29,145 nt of DNA from Pseudomonadota bacterium (GTDB lineage: Bacteria; Pseudomonadota; Alphaproteobacteria; Micavibrionales; UBA2020). Positions 15,949 through 24,465 of the stretch are shown here, piece by piece; the stretch's first letter is position 1; each line of letters begins with the position of its first letter. Below the pieces are notes generated by a model. The model searched no databases. It was given only the letters and a program-made list of their open reading frames with translations, and was not told the DNA's origin. The translations under genes and the position numbers were made by a program. Where the stretch lies: positions 1 through 29,145 of the forward strand of contig JAEXMB010000082.1 of the NCBI GenBank assembly GCA_023444705.1. Direction: 5' to 3'.

Positions 15949-16010
15949 ATCAGCGCACACGCGGGCACTCCCCGCAGCCGATCCGATTTTGACGCCCCAA
16001 AGGACCCTCG

Positions 16011-16808
16011 ATGACCGCGACCACCGTTTCGACGACCCGCAGCCGCACCAGCTTCTTCACCGCTTTCGCCCTTACGCTCATGCTGGCCCTTTCGGTCGCC
16101 GGTTGCGCCAGCAACCAGAACCCCAACGCGGGCTACAAGGCAGAGGTCAGCGATCCTATCGAGCCGGTCAACCGTGGCATCTTTGCCTTCAACGACATCT
16201 TCGACCGCTTCCTGTTCGAACCCGTCGCCAAAATTTATGACGCTGTCTTCCCCGGCTTCGTCAAGGACTCCATCCAGAGCTTCATGCGCAACCTGCGCAG
16301 CCCGATGATCATCGCCAACAACCTGTTGCAGGGTGAAGTCGGCGATGCAGGCGTTGCCACGGCGCGTTTCCTCATCAACTCGACGGTCGGTGTCGCCGGT
16401 CTGGTCGACGTGGCCTCCACACAGGGCCTGATGTACGAAGACGAAGATTTCGGCCAGACGCTGGGCGTCTGGGGCTTTGGCGAGGGCATGTACATCGTTC
16501 TGCCGATCCTCGGCCCCTCCAACGCGCGCGATGTCGTCGGCAAGGTCGCCGATTACGCGATGGACCCGCTGCAGATCTGGTCCAACAACACCCACAACGA
16601 TTGGGTATACTATACCCGCGGCGCCGTCGAGGCGATCGACAACCGCGCGCGCGCCATAAAGGCGATCGACGACCTGCGCAAGAACAGCCTCGACTACTAT
16701 GCGGCTGTACGCTCGGCCTATACGCAGCGCCGCAGCGCGCTCATCAACGACACGGCGACGCACAACGGCTATGCCGGCGCACTGCCCGACTATGATGAAG
16801 AATACTAA
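16011..16808 (+). CDS. mlaA: Outer-membrane lipid-asymmetry lipoprotein MlaA (VacJ)
   Basis: The 265-residue product is a lipoprotein: signal segment at about 14-31 and lipobox SVAGC with C32 as the lipidated residue. The family signature DPIEPVNRGIFAFND (48-62) is followed by the membrane-embedded ring, TVGVAGLVDVA, and EDFGQTLGVWGFGEG. MlaA sits in the outer membrane with porins and removes phospholipid from the outer leaflet, handing it to MlaC. AAGGA lies 7 nt upstream of the start. mlaC follows but behind an intrinsic terminator. The inner-membrane MlaFEDB complex is not in this window. Confidence 0.94.
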   Translation: MTATTVSTTRSRTSFFTAFALTLMLALSVAGCASNQNPNAGYKAEVSDPIEPVNRGIFAFNDIFDRFLFEPVAKIYDAVFPGFVKDSIQSFMRNLRSPMIIANNLLQGEVGDAGVATARFLINSTVGVAGLVDVASTQGLMYEDEDFGQTLGVWGFGEGMYIVLPILGPSNARDVVGKVADYAMDPLQIWSNNTHNDWVYYTRGAVEAIDNRARAIKAIDDLRKNSLDYYAAVRSAYTQRRSALINDTATHNGYAGALPDYDEEY

Positions 16809-16823
16809 GACCCATTGAAATCA

Positions 16824-16864
16824 GGGGCGTCACAGTTACATCACGTACTGTACGCCCCTTTTTT
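16824..16864 (+). terminator. Intrinsic terminator between mlaA and mlaC
   Basis: GGGGCGT (16824-16830) pairs with ACGCCCC (16852-16858). An inner ACAGT/ACTGT helix is separated by one bulged C, and six T follow. The hairpin lies 15 bp after the mlaA stop and ends 28 bp before mlaC, so it should limit read-through into mlaC. Confidence 0.75.
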
Positions 16865-16891
16865 CTTTCACAAAAGAAACGAGCCCCGCCG

Positions 16892-17518
16892 ATGACCACA
16901 GCTACCCTCCCCGCCCTTCGCACCCTGCCGCGTCTGATGGCCGTAGCCGCCCTGGCGCTGAGCGCGCTCGTGGCGTTCAGCCAGCCCGCGCGCGCTGATG
17001 AGGCCACCGCCTTCGTCGAAAGCCTCGGCCAGAAGGCGCTGTCGTCGCTGACCGCTCCCGATCTGGGTCAGGCCGAGCGTGAAAAGCGCGTGCGCGGCCT
17101 GTTGCGCAACTATTTCGACGTCAACACCATCGCGCGCTTCACCCTTGGCCCCAACTGGCGCAACGCCACCGACGCCGAGAAAAGCGAATACATCAAGCTG
17201 TTTGAAAACATGATCGTCACCACCTATGCCCAGCGCTTTTCGGAGTATTCGGGACAGGAAATGAAAGTCGGTAAATCGACCAAGCAATCCGAGCGCGACA
17301 CCGAAGTCGCCAGCCAGATCATCCAGAAAGACGGCCCGCCCGTATCGGTAAACTGGCGCGTGCGCAACACCAACGGTACGCTCAAGATCATCGACGTCAT
17401 CGTCGAAGGTGTCAGCATGAGCGTTACCCAGCGCTCCGACTTCGCATCCGTCATCCAGAGCGGCGGCGGCAAGGTCGAGGCTTTGCTCGAAGCGCTGCGC
17501 AAGCGTCAGGGCAAATAA
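16892..17518 (+). CDS. mlaC: Periplasmic phospholipid carrier MlaC (Ttg2D family)
   Basis: The 208-residue product has a signal peptide with likely cleavage after ARA (residue 35) and a single MlaC domain (about 40-205), starting LGQKALSSLT and including LLRNYFDVNTIARFTLGPNWRNA, the family's most conserved block. MlaC ferries phospholipids through the periplasm between MlaA and the MlaFEDB complex. The length agrees with E. coli MlaC (211). The ribosome binding site is weak. The gene follows mlaA in the same direction, which supports both calls, though a terminator lies between them. A terminator also follows the gene. Confidence 0.92.
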   Translation: MTTATLPALRTLPRLMAVAALALSALVAFSQPARADEATAFVESLGQKALSSLTAPDLGQAEREKRVRGLLRNYFDVNTIARFTLGPNWRNATDAEKSEYIKLFENMIVTTYAQRFSEYSGQEMKVGKSTKQSERDTEVASQIIQKDGPPVSVNWRVRNTNGTLKIIDVIVEGVSMSVTQRSDFASVIQSGGGKVEALLEALRKRQGK

Positions 17519-17532
17519 GCCACTGCGGTTTT

Positions 17533-17565
17533 AAAAAAAGCGGGGCGCATATGCCCCGCTTTTTT
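17533..17565. terminator. Bidirectional terminator between mlaC and the TraX-like gene
   Basis: AGCGGGGC and GCCCCGCT form an 8-bp stem around a GCATAT loop, with A and T runs on either side, so it can stop transcripts from both converging genes. It begins 15 bp after the mlaC stop and touches the stop codon of the opposite gene. Confidence 0.85.
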
Positions 17566-18328
17566 ATTGCCCCGCCAGCCGCACAATCGCCCACAACACC
17601 AGCAGATGGGCAGGATAGAAAAAGTGCAGCATATAGCGTGACAGCACCCGCCCCTGCACCGGACGCGCGGCATAATACGCATTCAGCGCAAAAAGAATGG
17701 CCGTAGGCACCAGCGTGGCGCACAGCACGACAACAGCGGCCAGCGCGGGCTGCGCCACGTCAAACACCGCATAGCCGCCAAAGTTGACCGCCCCCGCCAG
17801 CACCAGTGCCGCCGCGCCATCAAGGCAGCTGCCGCGCAACGCCAGTGCCAGTGTCACGGGCAGCAGCATACCCGCAAAGCCGAACTCCCACGCGTTGGGC
17901 AGCGCAAAGGCGGCCAGCGCCAGCGCGTAAACCACCGCACGCACATGGGTCTTGGTGGCCATCAGTGCAGGTGCCACAGCCATGCCAAGCGCCAGCGTGA
18001 ACAGCACGTTGACGGCCATATAGCCCGCGCGCGCCAACTGCGCCACAGGCTCGCTCAGCACGGCGAAGAACAGCAGCACGGCCGCTTGGCGGTAGAGATG
18101 CGCCGTATCGTCGCGCAGGCGCAGGATCGCCACCGCCGCCGCAAAGCAAAACAACGGAAAGGCCACGCGGCCGGTCAGATAGGTCGCAAGCCCGCCCGTG
18201 TGCAGGATGTAGCCGGCATGATCGGCACACATGCAGGCCGCCGCCACGATCTTGACCATATCAAGCCCGCGCCCTGACAACAGGGCGGGCAAGACAACAG
18301 GGCGCGCGTCTTGGTATCCAGTATTCAT
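17564..18328 (-). CDS. TraX family membrane protein
   Basis: The 254-residue product has about seven or eight hydrophobic segments. The N-terminal block GRGLDMVKIVAAACMCADHAG (from 19) and TGRVAFPLFCFAAAVA (52-67) match the TraX family, as does the end, MLHFFYPAHLLVLW. TraX of plasmid F acetylates the N-terminus of F pilin in the inner membrane, but many chromosomal members, like this one, have no pilus genes near and an unknown substrate. The chromosomal context gives no clue: it lies between mlaC (convergent) and a TSUP permease (divergent, 91 bp). Confidence 0.8.
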   Translation of the reverse strand: MNTGYQDARPVVLPALLSGRGLDMVKIVAAACMCADHAGYILHTGGLATYLTGRVAFPLFCFAAAVAILRLRDDTAHLYRQAAVLLFFAVLSEPVAQLARAGYMAVNVLFTLALGMAVAPALMATKTHVRAVVYALALAAFALPNAWEFGFAGMLLPVTLALALRGSCLDGAAALVLAGAVNFGGYAVFDVAQPALAAVVVLCATLVPTAILFALNAYYAARPVQGRVLSRYMLHFFYPAHLLVLWAIVRLAGQ

Positions 18329-18419
18329 ACCCTCAGGCTAGCATGCGCAGGCCGCCCTTGGCAAAACATGCGGCCCGTGCAACTCTGCATCAAGCATTCA
18401 CCCGCACCGGATCCCTTGC

Positions 18420-19133
18420 ATGTTGCCCGCCACTGTTTTACTGCCCGCCATCGCCGTTGCCGGTTATTTTTTTGAAAGCGTGTTTGGCTTTGGCGGCACG
18501 GTAATCTTTCTTGGCCTGAGCGGACTGTTCTTTGATTTCCGCGATATGGTGCAGGTGTCGATGGTGGTGTCCGCCACCTGCAGCACCGCCATCCTCGTGC
18601 AGACATGGCGGCATTTCAATCGCCGCCATTACCTACGCGTGCTGGCTTTCTGCGCGCCTTTCGTCATCATCGGCACATGGCTGATTGGCGCCTTGCAATC
18701 CATCTGGCTGCTCAAATGCTTTGCGGTGTTGCTGATCGCCTATGGTTTGCAAGGGCTGCTGGCGCCAAAATTCACCCCGCCGCGCGCCGTCACCTATTTT
18801 TTCGTCATGCTCGGCGGCTTTATTCAGGGGCTGTTCACCACCGGCGGCCCGTTCATCCTGATGGGCTACCGCCGCTTTTTCGCCAACAAGACAGAGCTGA
18901 AAGCCACGATGGCGGCATTTTTCCTGACCGCCAACCTCTGGCGCATGGCCCAGACCATCGCCGATGGCACCGCGACGCCGCAACAACTGGGGGCATCGCT
19001 GTGGCTGTGCATTCCCGTCATCATTGGCGTCTGGCTTGGCCATCTGGTACACGTCAAACTCTCCGAGCAGCTGTTCCAGCGCGGCCTTCTGGCCAGCATG
19101 ACGGCGGTTGGTTTACTGCTCTTGTTCAAGTGA
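18420..19133 (+). CDS. TSUP family (TauE/SafE) permease
   Basis: The 237-residue product is a hydrophobic protein with about seven or eight membrane segments. It has the two pseudo-repeat motifs of the family, FESVFGFGGTVIFLGLSG (18-35) and GFIQGLFTTGGPFILMGYRR (133-152). TSUP proteins are thought to export or import sulfite, sulfonates or other organic anions; the substrate here is unknown. The start has only a weak ribosome binding site. It is divergent from the TraX-like gene and convergent with ettA, separated from it by a strong terminator. Confidence 0.85.
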   Translation: MLPATVLLPAIAVAGYFFESVFGFGGTVIFLGLSGLFFDFRDMVQVSMVVSATCSTAILVQTWRHFNRRHYLRVLAFCAPFVIIGTWLIGALQSIWLLKCFAVLLIAYGLQGLLAPKFTPPRAVTYFFVMLGGFIQGLFTTGGPFILMGYRRFFANKTELKATMAAFFLTANLWRMAQTIADGTATPQQLGASLWLCIPVIIGVWLGHLVHVKLSEQLFQRGLLASMTAVGLLLLFK

Positions 19134-19225
19134 GCAATGCATTATACCCCCCTTCGAAGACCGTCGGCCACCGCGTGAACTGCTGAAGGCTCTTTTCCGC
19201 ACAATGGTCGGGCAATGCGAAGGTT

Positions 19226-19260
19226 AAAAAAAAGCCCCGCAGCGCTGCGGGGCTTTTTTT
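19226..19260. terminator. Bidirectional terminator between the TSUP gene and ettA
   Basis: A perfect 20-bp palindrome (19234-19253, GCCCCGCAGC and its complement) is flanked by eight A and seven T. It lies directly after the ettA stop and about 100 bp after the permease gene. Confidence 0.9.
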
Positions 19261-19263
19261 CGC

Positions 19264-20946
19264 TTAACTTGCGCGTTGCAGCGGCTTGTACTTGATGCGA
19301 TGCGGCTGGTCGGCATCGACGCCAAGGCGGCGCTTGCGGTCTTTCTCGTAGTCTTCATAGTTGCCTTCAAACCACTCGACATGGCTGTCGCCTTCAAACG
19401 CCAGAATGTGCGTGGCAAGCTTGTCAAGGAACCAGCGGTCGTGGCTGATGATGACCGCGCAACCCGAATAGTTCTCGAGCGCTTCTTCAAGTGCCGCCAG
19501 CGTTTCGGTATCAAGATCGTTGGTCGGTTCGTCAAGCAGCAGGACGTTGGCGGGGTCCTTGAGCATCTTGGCCAGATGCACGCGGTTGCGCTCGCCCCCC
19601 GACAACACGCCGACCTTTTTCTGCTGGTCGGGGCCGCGGAAGCCGAAGGAGCCGCAATAGGCACGGGTGTTCATCTCGCGCTTGCCGAGGTAAAAGACGT
19701 CGTTACCGCCCGAGATTTCTTCCCATACGGTTTTGTTGGGGTCGAGGCTGTCGCGGCTCTGGTTGACGTAGCCAAGCTTCACCGTCTCGCTGACGGTAAC
19801 GGTGCCGCTGTCGGGCTTGTCCTCGCCGGTGATCATGCGGAAGGTGGTGGTCTTGCCCGCACCGTTGGGGCCGATCACGCCGACGATGCCGCCGGGGGGC
19901 AGCTTGAACGACAGGTTGTCGATCAGCAGGCGGTCGCCAAAGCCTTTGGTGACGTTTTCAAAATCGACGACCTTGTTGGACAGGCGCGGCGGCACGGGGA
20001 TGATGATCTGCGCGCTGCGGGTCTTTTCGAACTTCTCGCTTTCGGCAACCAGATCCTCATACGCCGTAATACGCGCCTTGGATTTCGCCTGACGCGCCTT
20101 GGGTGACTGGCGCACCCATTCCAGCTCGCGGCTGAGAACTTTCTGGCGGCCTTCCTGTTCGCGGCCTTCCTGTTCCAGACGCTTGCTCTTGGCTTCGAGG
20201 TAGCCTGTATAGTTGCCCTCGTAAGGAATGCCCGCGCCGCGGTCGAGTTCCAAAATCCAGCCGGTCACGTTATCAAGGAAGTAGCGGTCGTGCGTGACCA
20301 TGACGACCGAGCCTTTGTAGTCGAGCAAGTGGCGTTGCAGCCATGCGACACTTTCGGCGTCAAGGTGGTTGGTCGGCTCGTCAAGCAACAGCAGGTCGGG
20401 CTTTTCCAGCAGCAGGCGGCACAGCGCCACGCGGCGCTTTTCACCGCCCGACAGGTTGGTGACAGGGCTGTCGCCAGGCGGGCAGCGCAGCGCGTCGAGC
20501 GCGATTTCAAGCGTGCGTTCGAGGTTCCAGCCATCCATCGCGTCGATCTTGGTTTGCAAATCGCCCTGTTCGGCCAGCAGCGCGTCAAAATCCGCATCGG
20601 GTTCGGAGAAAGCGTTGGAGATTTCGTTGAAGCGGTCAAGATACCCCTTCACCTCCTTCATCGCTTCCATCACGTTTTCCATGACGGTCTTGCTTTCATC
20701 AAGCTGGGGTTCCTGCGGCAGGTAGCCCACGCGCGCGCCCTCGGCGGCCCAGGCCTCGCCCTGAAAATCCTTTTCAACGCCCGCCATGACCTTGAGCAGC
20801 GTCGACTTACCCGAACCGTTGGGGCCCAGCACGCCGATTTTGGCGCCGGGGAAGAAGCTCAGGTAAATGTCGTTGAGGACCTTCTTGCCGCCCGGATAGG
20901 TTTTCGACAGACCCTTCATGACATAGACGTATTGGTAGGAGGCCAT
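19264..20946 (-). CDS. ettA: Energy-dependent translational throttle protein EttA (ABC-F)
   Basis: The 560-residue product carries two ABC ATPase domains without membrane segments and has the length of E. coli EttA (555). Domain 1 has Walker A GPNGSGKST (41-49), signature LSGGEKRR (165-172) and catalytic E190. Domain 2 has GPNGAGKTT (359-367), LSGGERNR (448-455) and E473. The arm insertion (about 95-140) and the charged inter-domain linker (about 243-323) are present. EttA binds the ribosomal E site and holds back the first elongation step when ATP is low. A strong promoter lies about 50 nt upstream and a bidirectional terminator directly follows, so it is a single-gene unit. Confidence 0.95.
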   Translation of the reverse strand: MASYQYVYVMKGLSKTYPGGKKVLNDIYLSFFPGAKIGVLGPNGSGKSTLLKVMAGVEKDFQGEAWAAEGARVGYLPQEPQLDESKTVMENVMEAMKEVKGYLDRFNEISNAFSEPDADFDALLAEQGDLQTKIDAMDGWNLERTLEIALDALRCPPGDSPVTNLSGGEKRRVALCRLLLEKPDLLLLDEPTNHLDAESVAWLQRHLLDYKGSVVMVTHDRYFLDNVTGWILELDRGAGIPYEGNYTGYLEAKSKRLEQEGREQEGRQKVLSRELEWVRQSPKARQAKSKARITAYEDLVAESEKFEKTRSAQIIIPVPPRLSNKVVDFENVTKGFGDRLLIDNLSFKLPPGGIVGVIGPNGAGKTTTFRMITGEDKPDSGTVTVSETVKLGYVNQSRDSLDPNKTVWEEISGGNDVFYLGKREMNTRAYCGSFGFRGPDQQKKVGVLSGGERNRVHLAKMLKDPANVLLLDEPTNDLDTETLAALEEALENYSGCAVIISHDRWFLDKLATHILAFEGDSHVEWFEGNYEDYEKDRKRRLGVDADQPHRIKYKPLQRAS

Positions 20947-20991
20947 TGTTTTACCTTTGTTTTTACAGTGAGCGTGAATGTGACGGCCTAG

Positions 20992-21020
20992 GTTATACCA
21001 AGGCTCTACAGGGGATGCAA
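20992..21020 (-). promoter_or_regulatory. Promoter of ettA
   Basis: The minus strand reads TTGCAT (21015-21020), 17 nt, TATAAC (20992-20997), about 45 nt upstream of the ettA start. The same -35 hexamer and spacing occur in the dnaK promoter candidate. Confidence 0.65.
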
Positions 21021-21117
21021 ATGCCGCCCGAAAACCGCTTCATTAATTTTTCATAAATTTGAGTTATCATTCAATTCTGTGTTTGATGCCCTCATCCGCC
21101 AGCCGGGAGGAAATGCC

Positions 21118-21855
21118 ATGAGCCGTTATGCCAGTCTGCGCAGCGCCCGACTTGCCAAGCGCGTATCGGGCGCGGACAGGGCCTATTTCCACGACGTCGT
21201 CTCTCCACTGCTCAAAGCCAAATACGCGGAGTTGCAGGCAGCGGGACAGGCGCCCTTTTACCGCACGTACGAGCAGGCGCTGGAGGAAATCCTCAAACAT
21301 AAACGCGAAAGCGGCAATATCGTCTTCGGCGATGCCGAGGCCTTCATCTACCCGCCGCTCAACGAGGCGCACAAGCAAGGCGGCGAAAATGCCCTATACA
21401 GCAGTTTTTCCGATGTACTGGCCGCGCACAATGAGCGTATGAACGGCTATTTGCAAAGATACCCCGAGGAAGTGAAGATCGTTATCGCCGCCGGCGAGAA
21501 AATAGACCGCCTCAACAACAGCGCCCTGCTGCGTACCGTCGACAAACTCAGCACCATCTTCAAACGCAGCAAAGAAAAAAGTCTGGTCAGCAGGCAGGCG
21601 CAGATCGCCTACAACACATTGCTTGGCATCGCTCCTCACTCGAAACTGCCGATAGGGATGCGCCCCTATGATCTACGCGCCAGTTACGATGTCTCGCCCG
21701 AAAGCCTTGTCGCATTCTACAGGCATCGCGACAAGTTGCTGGCCGACATGCCGCCCAAGGATTACGGGCCGCTCACCCTCACGGCACCGGCGTTGCCGGA
21801 ACAAAAAACAGAATTAACCGCACCCAGGCTGCCACCGCAAAAACCGGTGGTCTAG
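21118..21855 (+). CDS. Orphan protein of unknown function
   Basis: I do not recognise this 245-residue product. The start at 21118 is well supported: GGGAGG lies 7 nt upstream, whereas a possible start at 21079 has none. The protein has no signal peptide or membrane segment and looks soluble and helical, Lys/Arg- and Glu-rich, with a central region FGDAEAFIYPPLNEAH (about 69-84). Its tail holds a short repeat, LTAPALPEQK then LTAPRLPPQK, ending in PVV, which could be a flexible binding tail. The upstream region is AT-rich compared with its surroundings. It is divergent from ettA and ends 6 bp from the stop of the opposite operon. Codon use looks like that of neighbouring genes, so it is probably real, but its role is open. 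Confidence 0.65.
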   Translation: MSRYASLRSARLAKRVSGADRAYFHDVVSPLLKAKYAELQAAGQAPFYRTYEQALEEILKHKRESGNIVFGDAEAFIYPPLNEAHKQGGENALYSSFSDVLAAHNERMNGYLQRYPEEVKIVIAAGEKIDRLNNSALLRTVDKLSTIFKRSKEKSLVSRQAQIAYNTLLGIAPHSKLPIGMRPYDLRASYDVSPESLVAFYRHRDKLLADMPPKDYGPLTLTAPALPEQKTELTAPRLPPQKPVV

Positions 21856-21861
21856 GACCTG

Positions 21862-22284
21862 TCAGCGAAACAACACAGCAAACAGCAGCACGGCGGCGGC
21901 GACGCCGACGTAGCTGAGGATTTTCTGGTTGCGCGCGACGCCTTGAATAATATCGTTGAGGCTTTCGGCGATGGCTTCGTTGGTTTGCTCGCCCGTGCGG
22001 TCGTTGATGGCGCGCATCAGTTGCGGCGCGCCTTCGGCCAGTGCGAGCAGCATCAGCATGATACCGGCGAACAGGCGCACCAGAACGTCAAGCGTACCGG
22101 TGACGAAAAACGGCGTCAGGAAAATCGACAACAGCGCATAGACCAGCACCCACATCGCCAGCGGATCGATGCGCGCGGTCAGCTCATCCGACACACGCGC
22201 CAGCCACTGCGGCGGATTTTGCATCGACTCCTTGATCGGCGGTGCGCAGAACAACAGCAAAAGAACGAGTGTGACGAGTGCCAT
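21862..22284 (-). CDS. Small membrane protein of unknown function
   Basis: The 140-residue product has four hydrophobic segments: about 2-14, 43-62, 65-85 and 121-138. The linker between the third and fourth (about 87-118, APQLMRAINDRTGEQTNEAIAE) is soluble and helical. I recognise no family. It is the last gene of the rsmI operon, 80 bp after the SirB1-like gene, and ends 6 bp from the orphan gene on the other strand, with no terminator between. Confidence 0.65.
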   Translation of the reverse strand: MALVTLVLLLLFCAPPIKESMQNPPQWLARVSDELTARIDPLAMWVLVYALLSIFLTPFFVTGTLDVLVRLFAGIMLMLLALAEGAPQLMRAINDRTGEQTNEAIAESLNDIIQGVARNQKILSYVGVAAAVLLFAVLFR

Positions 22285-22364
22285 GACAAAAATGCCCCAA
22301 GCTGAAAAGCCTTGAAATACGTGCCTTTATCTAACCACAGGTGTTGCGCCGCGGCAAGAGCGGC

Positions 22365-23258
22365 CTAGCGCTCCTGCATCTGCAGGATCTGTTGCAGCAG
22401 CAGGCGCGCCTGCTGCTTTTCGCGGGCGTCGGGGATGCGGGCGATATATTCCTCAAGCGCCGCCGCCGCCTGCCTGATCTGGCCCAGCTTGGCGTAAAGA
22501 ACAGCCTTGTCAAACAGCGTGCGGACCTCGTCGGGGGCGATGGCGGCCATCGTTTCGATGACCTGCAGGGCCTGATGATAATCCTCGTTTTCGATCAGGC
22601 GGGTCTTGAGGTTGTTTTGCAGGCGCAGGAGCAGCTCGCGGTTGCCGACAGCTGTATAGTATTTATGTGAAAGCTCCGCCTGCTCGCCGATCATCTTCTT
22701 GACCAGCTGGCGCAGGTCGGCGGCGTCAAGCTCCGCCCCGTCGCGAAACGGGTCGAGGATCAGGCGCTGGCCGTCACGTTCAAGGCGCAGGATGAAATGC
22801 CCGGGAAAGCTCAGCCCGTCGATGGCAAAGCCAAGCGCGCGTCCCACGACGATATAGATGATGCCAAGCGCAACGGGCAAACCCTTGCGGCGGTCGATGA
22901 CGCGGATCAGGTTGGCATTGTCGAGGTCGTCGTAGGTCTGGGTGTCGCCATGATAGCCATGCGCCTCGTGGATGACATGACGCAGCACATCGGCCTGCAT
23001 GGCCAGCGTATCCTCGCCCGTGCGCTTGCGGCTGCTGTAATCGTCGCGCGCGTGTTCGACCAGCTTGGCCAGATGGTGGCGGTAGCGCGTGACGTTGATG
23101 CCCGGCAGATTGACCAGTGCAAGCGCCAGCGCGACTTCGCCGACGTCGATCTCGCCGTCGTCCTTGGTGCCGACCAGACGTAAATAAGCAAAAGCCTCCG
23201 CCCCCGTTTCAAAACGGTCGATGGTATCGGGCGTGATGCTGTCGCTGTCGCGGGTCAT
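22365..23258 (-). CDS. SirB1/transglutaminase-like protein with TPR repeats
   Basis: The 297-residue product combines a SirB1-type transglutaminase-like core (about 35-200) and TPR-like helices (about 213-290). The family blocks RKGLPVALGIIYIVVGRALG (124-143), FPGHFILRL with H154, and ILDPF with D169 are present. It contains no cysteine at all, so the nucleophile of true transglutaminases is missing. That is usual for this family (E. coli YchA), whose role is unclear, perhaps protein binding. It is in the rsmI operon, 32 bp after the BON lipoprotein gene. Confidence 0.85.
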   Translation of the reverse strand: MTRDSDSITPDTIDRFETGAEAFAYLRLVGTKDDGEIDVGEVALALALVNLPGINVTRYRHHLAKLVEHARDDYSSRKRTGEDTLAMQADVLRHVIHEAHGYHGDTQTYDDLDNANLIRVIDRRKGLPVALGIIYIVVGRALGFAIDGLSFPGHFILRLERDGQRLILDPFRDGAELDAADLRQLVKKMIGEQAELSHKYYTAVGNRELLLRLQNNLKTRLIENEDYHQALQVIETMAAIAPDEVRTLFDKAVLYAKLGQIRQAAAALEEYIARIPDAREKQQARLLLQQILQMQER

Positions 23259-23290
23259 GGGCGACCCTTTGCTGGCAGAGGGTTATCGGA

Positions 23291-24088
23291 TCAGGGGGGC
23301 GGCAGGCTTTCGCTGGTCACCGCGCGTTCGCTTTCGGTCACCGGCGAAGAACCCGTCACATTGCTGGTGGTATCGGTCCAGCCGGTGCCGCCGCTGTTGG
23401 TCAGGCTTTGCGCCGCGTTTTCATTGCCCGTGGCACCGCCGGTCGGGGCGGTTGCGCCCTTGACCTTGCTGGAGGGGGTTTGCAGTGCCACCGGCGTTTC
23501 GCCACGCAGACGCACGTAACTGACCACGTTGCGCACGTTACCGATGGTGCGCGAATGGTTGATGACACGGTCGAGTTCCTTCTGGTCCTGCGCCACGCCC
23601 ATCAGATAAACCGTGCCGTTGACCGTCTCGACGGTGTAGTTGATCGACTGGATATATTTGTCGAGCAGCAGTTTGGATTTAAGCTGCCCGGTGATCCACG
23701 CATCGGTGGCATAGCCGGAAATGCCGCTGCTCTTGTCGACGTTGATCTCGTTGATGACCTCGCGCACGCCTTCGGCCTGCCAGGCAAGACGGATCGCGTC
23801 TACGCGCGCATCGGGTGTGGGCACGGTGCCGGTAATCAGCACGCGGCCCTCGTTGACGGTGGTGCTGAGACGGCGGAACAGGCTGGCGTCATGCTTGAGC
23901 CACAAATCGGTGATCTGCAGCTTGATGGCGGTATCGCTGACACTGTTTCTGATCCCGCCTTCCTTGGCGGCGGCAACACCGACGGCAGCCCCCGCACCCA
24001 CGGCCAGCCCGACGCACCCGCTGAGCGGCAGGCAGACGGCGGCGGCAAGAATTGCGCATTGCGTGGCGCGGAGCAGTGATGTCGTCAT
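23291..24088 (-). CDS. Two-BON-domain lipoprotein, DolP (YraP)-like
   Basis: The 265-residue product is a lipoprotein (lipobox LPLSGC, C25) with a Gly/Ala-rich hinge (26-45) and two BON domains (about 51-118 and 128-195). This is the plan of E. coli DolP, an outer-membrane lipoprotein that binds anionic phospholipid and supports BAM and cell separation. It has an extra Thr/Ser/Gly-rich tail of about 65 residues that DolP lacks. The start at 24088 has AGGGA 9 nt upstream. It follows yraN by 23 bp; in E. coli dolP lies in the same neighbourhood as yraN and lpoA, which supports orthology. Confidence 0.85.
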   Translation of the reverse strand: MTTSLLRATQCAILAAAVCLPLSGCVGLAVGAGAAVGVAAAKEGGIRNSVSDTAIKLQITDLWLKHDASLFRRLSTTVNEGRVLITGTVPTPDARVDAIRLAWQAEGVREVINEINVDKSSGISGYATDAWITGQLKSKLLLDKYIQSINYTVETVNGTVYLMGVAQDQKELDRVINHSRTIGNVRNVVSYVRLRGETPVALQTPSSKVKGATAPTGGATGNENAAQSLTNSGGTGWTDTTSNVTGSSPVTESERAVTSESLPPP

Positions 24089-24111
24089 CGGTGAATTCCC
24101 TGTTATCGTCA

Positions 24112-24465
24112 TTACATCCACGCCGCTTCCAGATGCGCGATGTCGCGCCCGGGGGTGAGGATCAGCGCGTCAAAGCGCATATCGTGGTTATTATATTGCG
24201 GATACTGCTGCAGGTAAAGTTCCGCCGCAGCGCGCACGCGTTTCTGGTTGCGGATATGGATGGCCTCGGCCGCGCCGTCAAGGGTGGCGCGCAGCTTGAC
24301 CTCGACAAAGACCAGCGTGGTGTCGCGCTCGACCACCAGGTCGATTTCACCTAACGGGGTTTTATAGCGCCGCGCACGTAATTTGTATCCGCGCAAACGT
24401 AAGTACGCCGCCGCGCGCAACTCCGCCCACAGGCCCTTTTTATAGCCGCTTGGGCGGTCAGTCAT
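24112..24465 (-). CDS. yraN: YraN/UPF0102 nuclease-fold protein
   Basis: The 117-residue product has the restriction-endonuclease-like fold typical of YraN: E15 in GLWAELRAAAYL, GEIDLVV with D42, and FVEVKLR with E55 and K57, giving the E-D-ExK pattern. Its function in bacteria is not settled. The start at 24465 overlaps the end of rsmI by 8 bp, so translation is probably coupled. Confidence 0.9.
   Translation of the reverse strand: MTDRPSGYKKGLWAELRAAAYLRLRGYKLRARRYKTPLGEIDLVVERDTTLVFVEVKLRATLDGAAEAIHIRNQKRVRAAAELYLQQYPQYNNHDMRFDALILTPGRDIAHLEAAWM

Noticed and set aside
17564..18328. Conjugation or integrative element signalled by TraX
   Set aside because: No other transfer, relaxase, integrase or att-like sequence is present, and the flanks are mlaC and ordinary metabolic or translation genes. 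Chromosomal TraX homologues are common.
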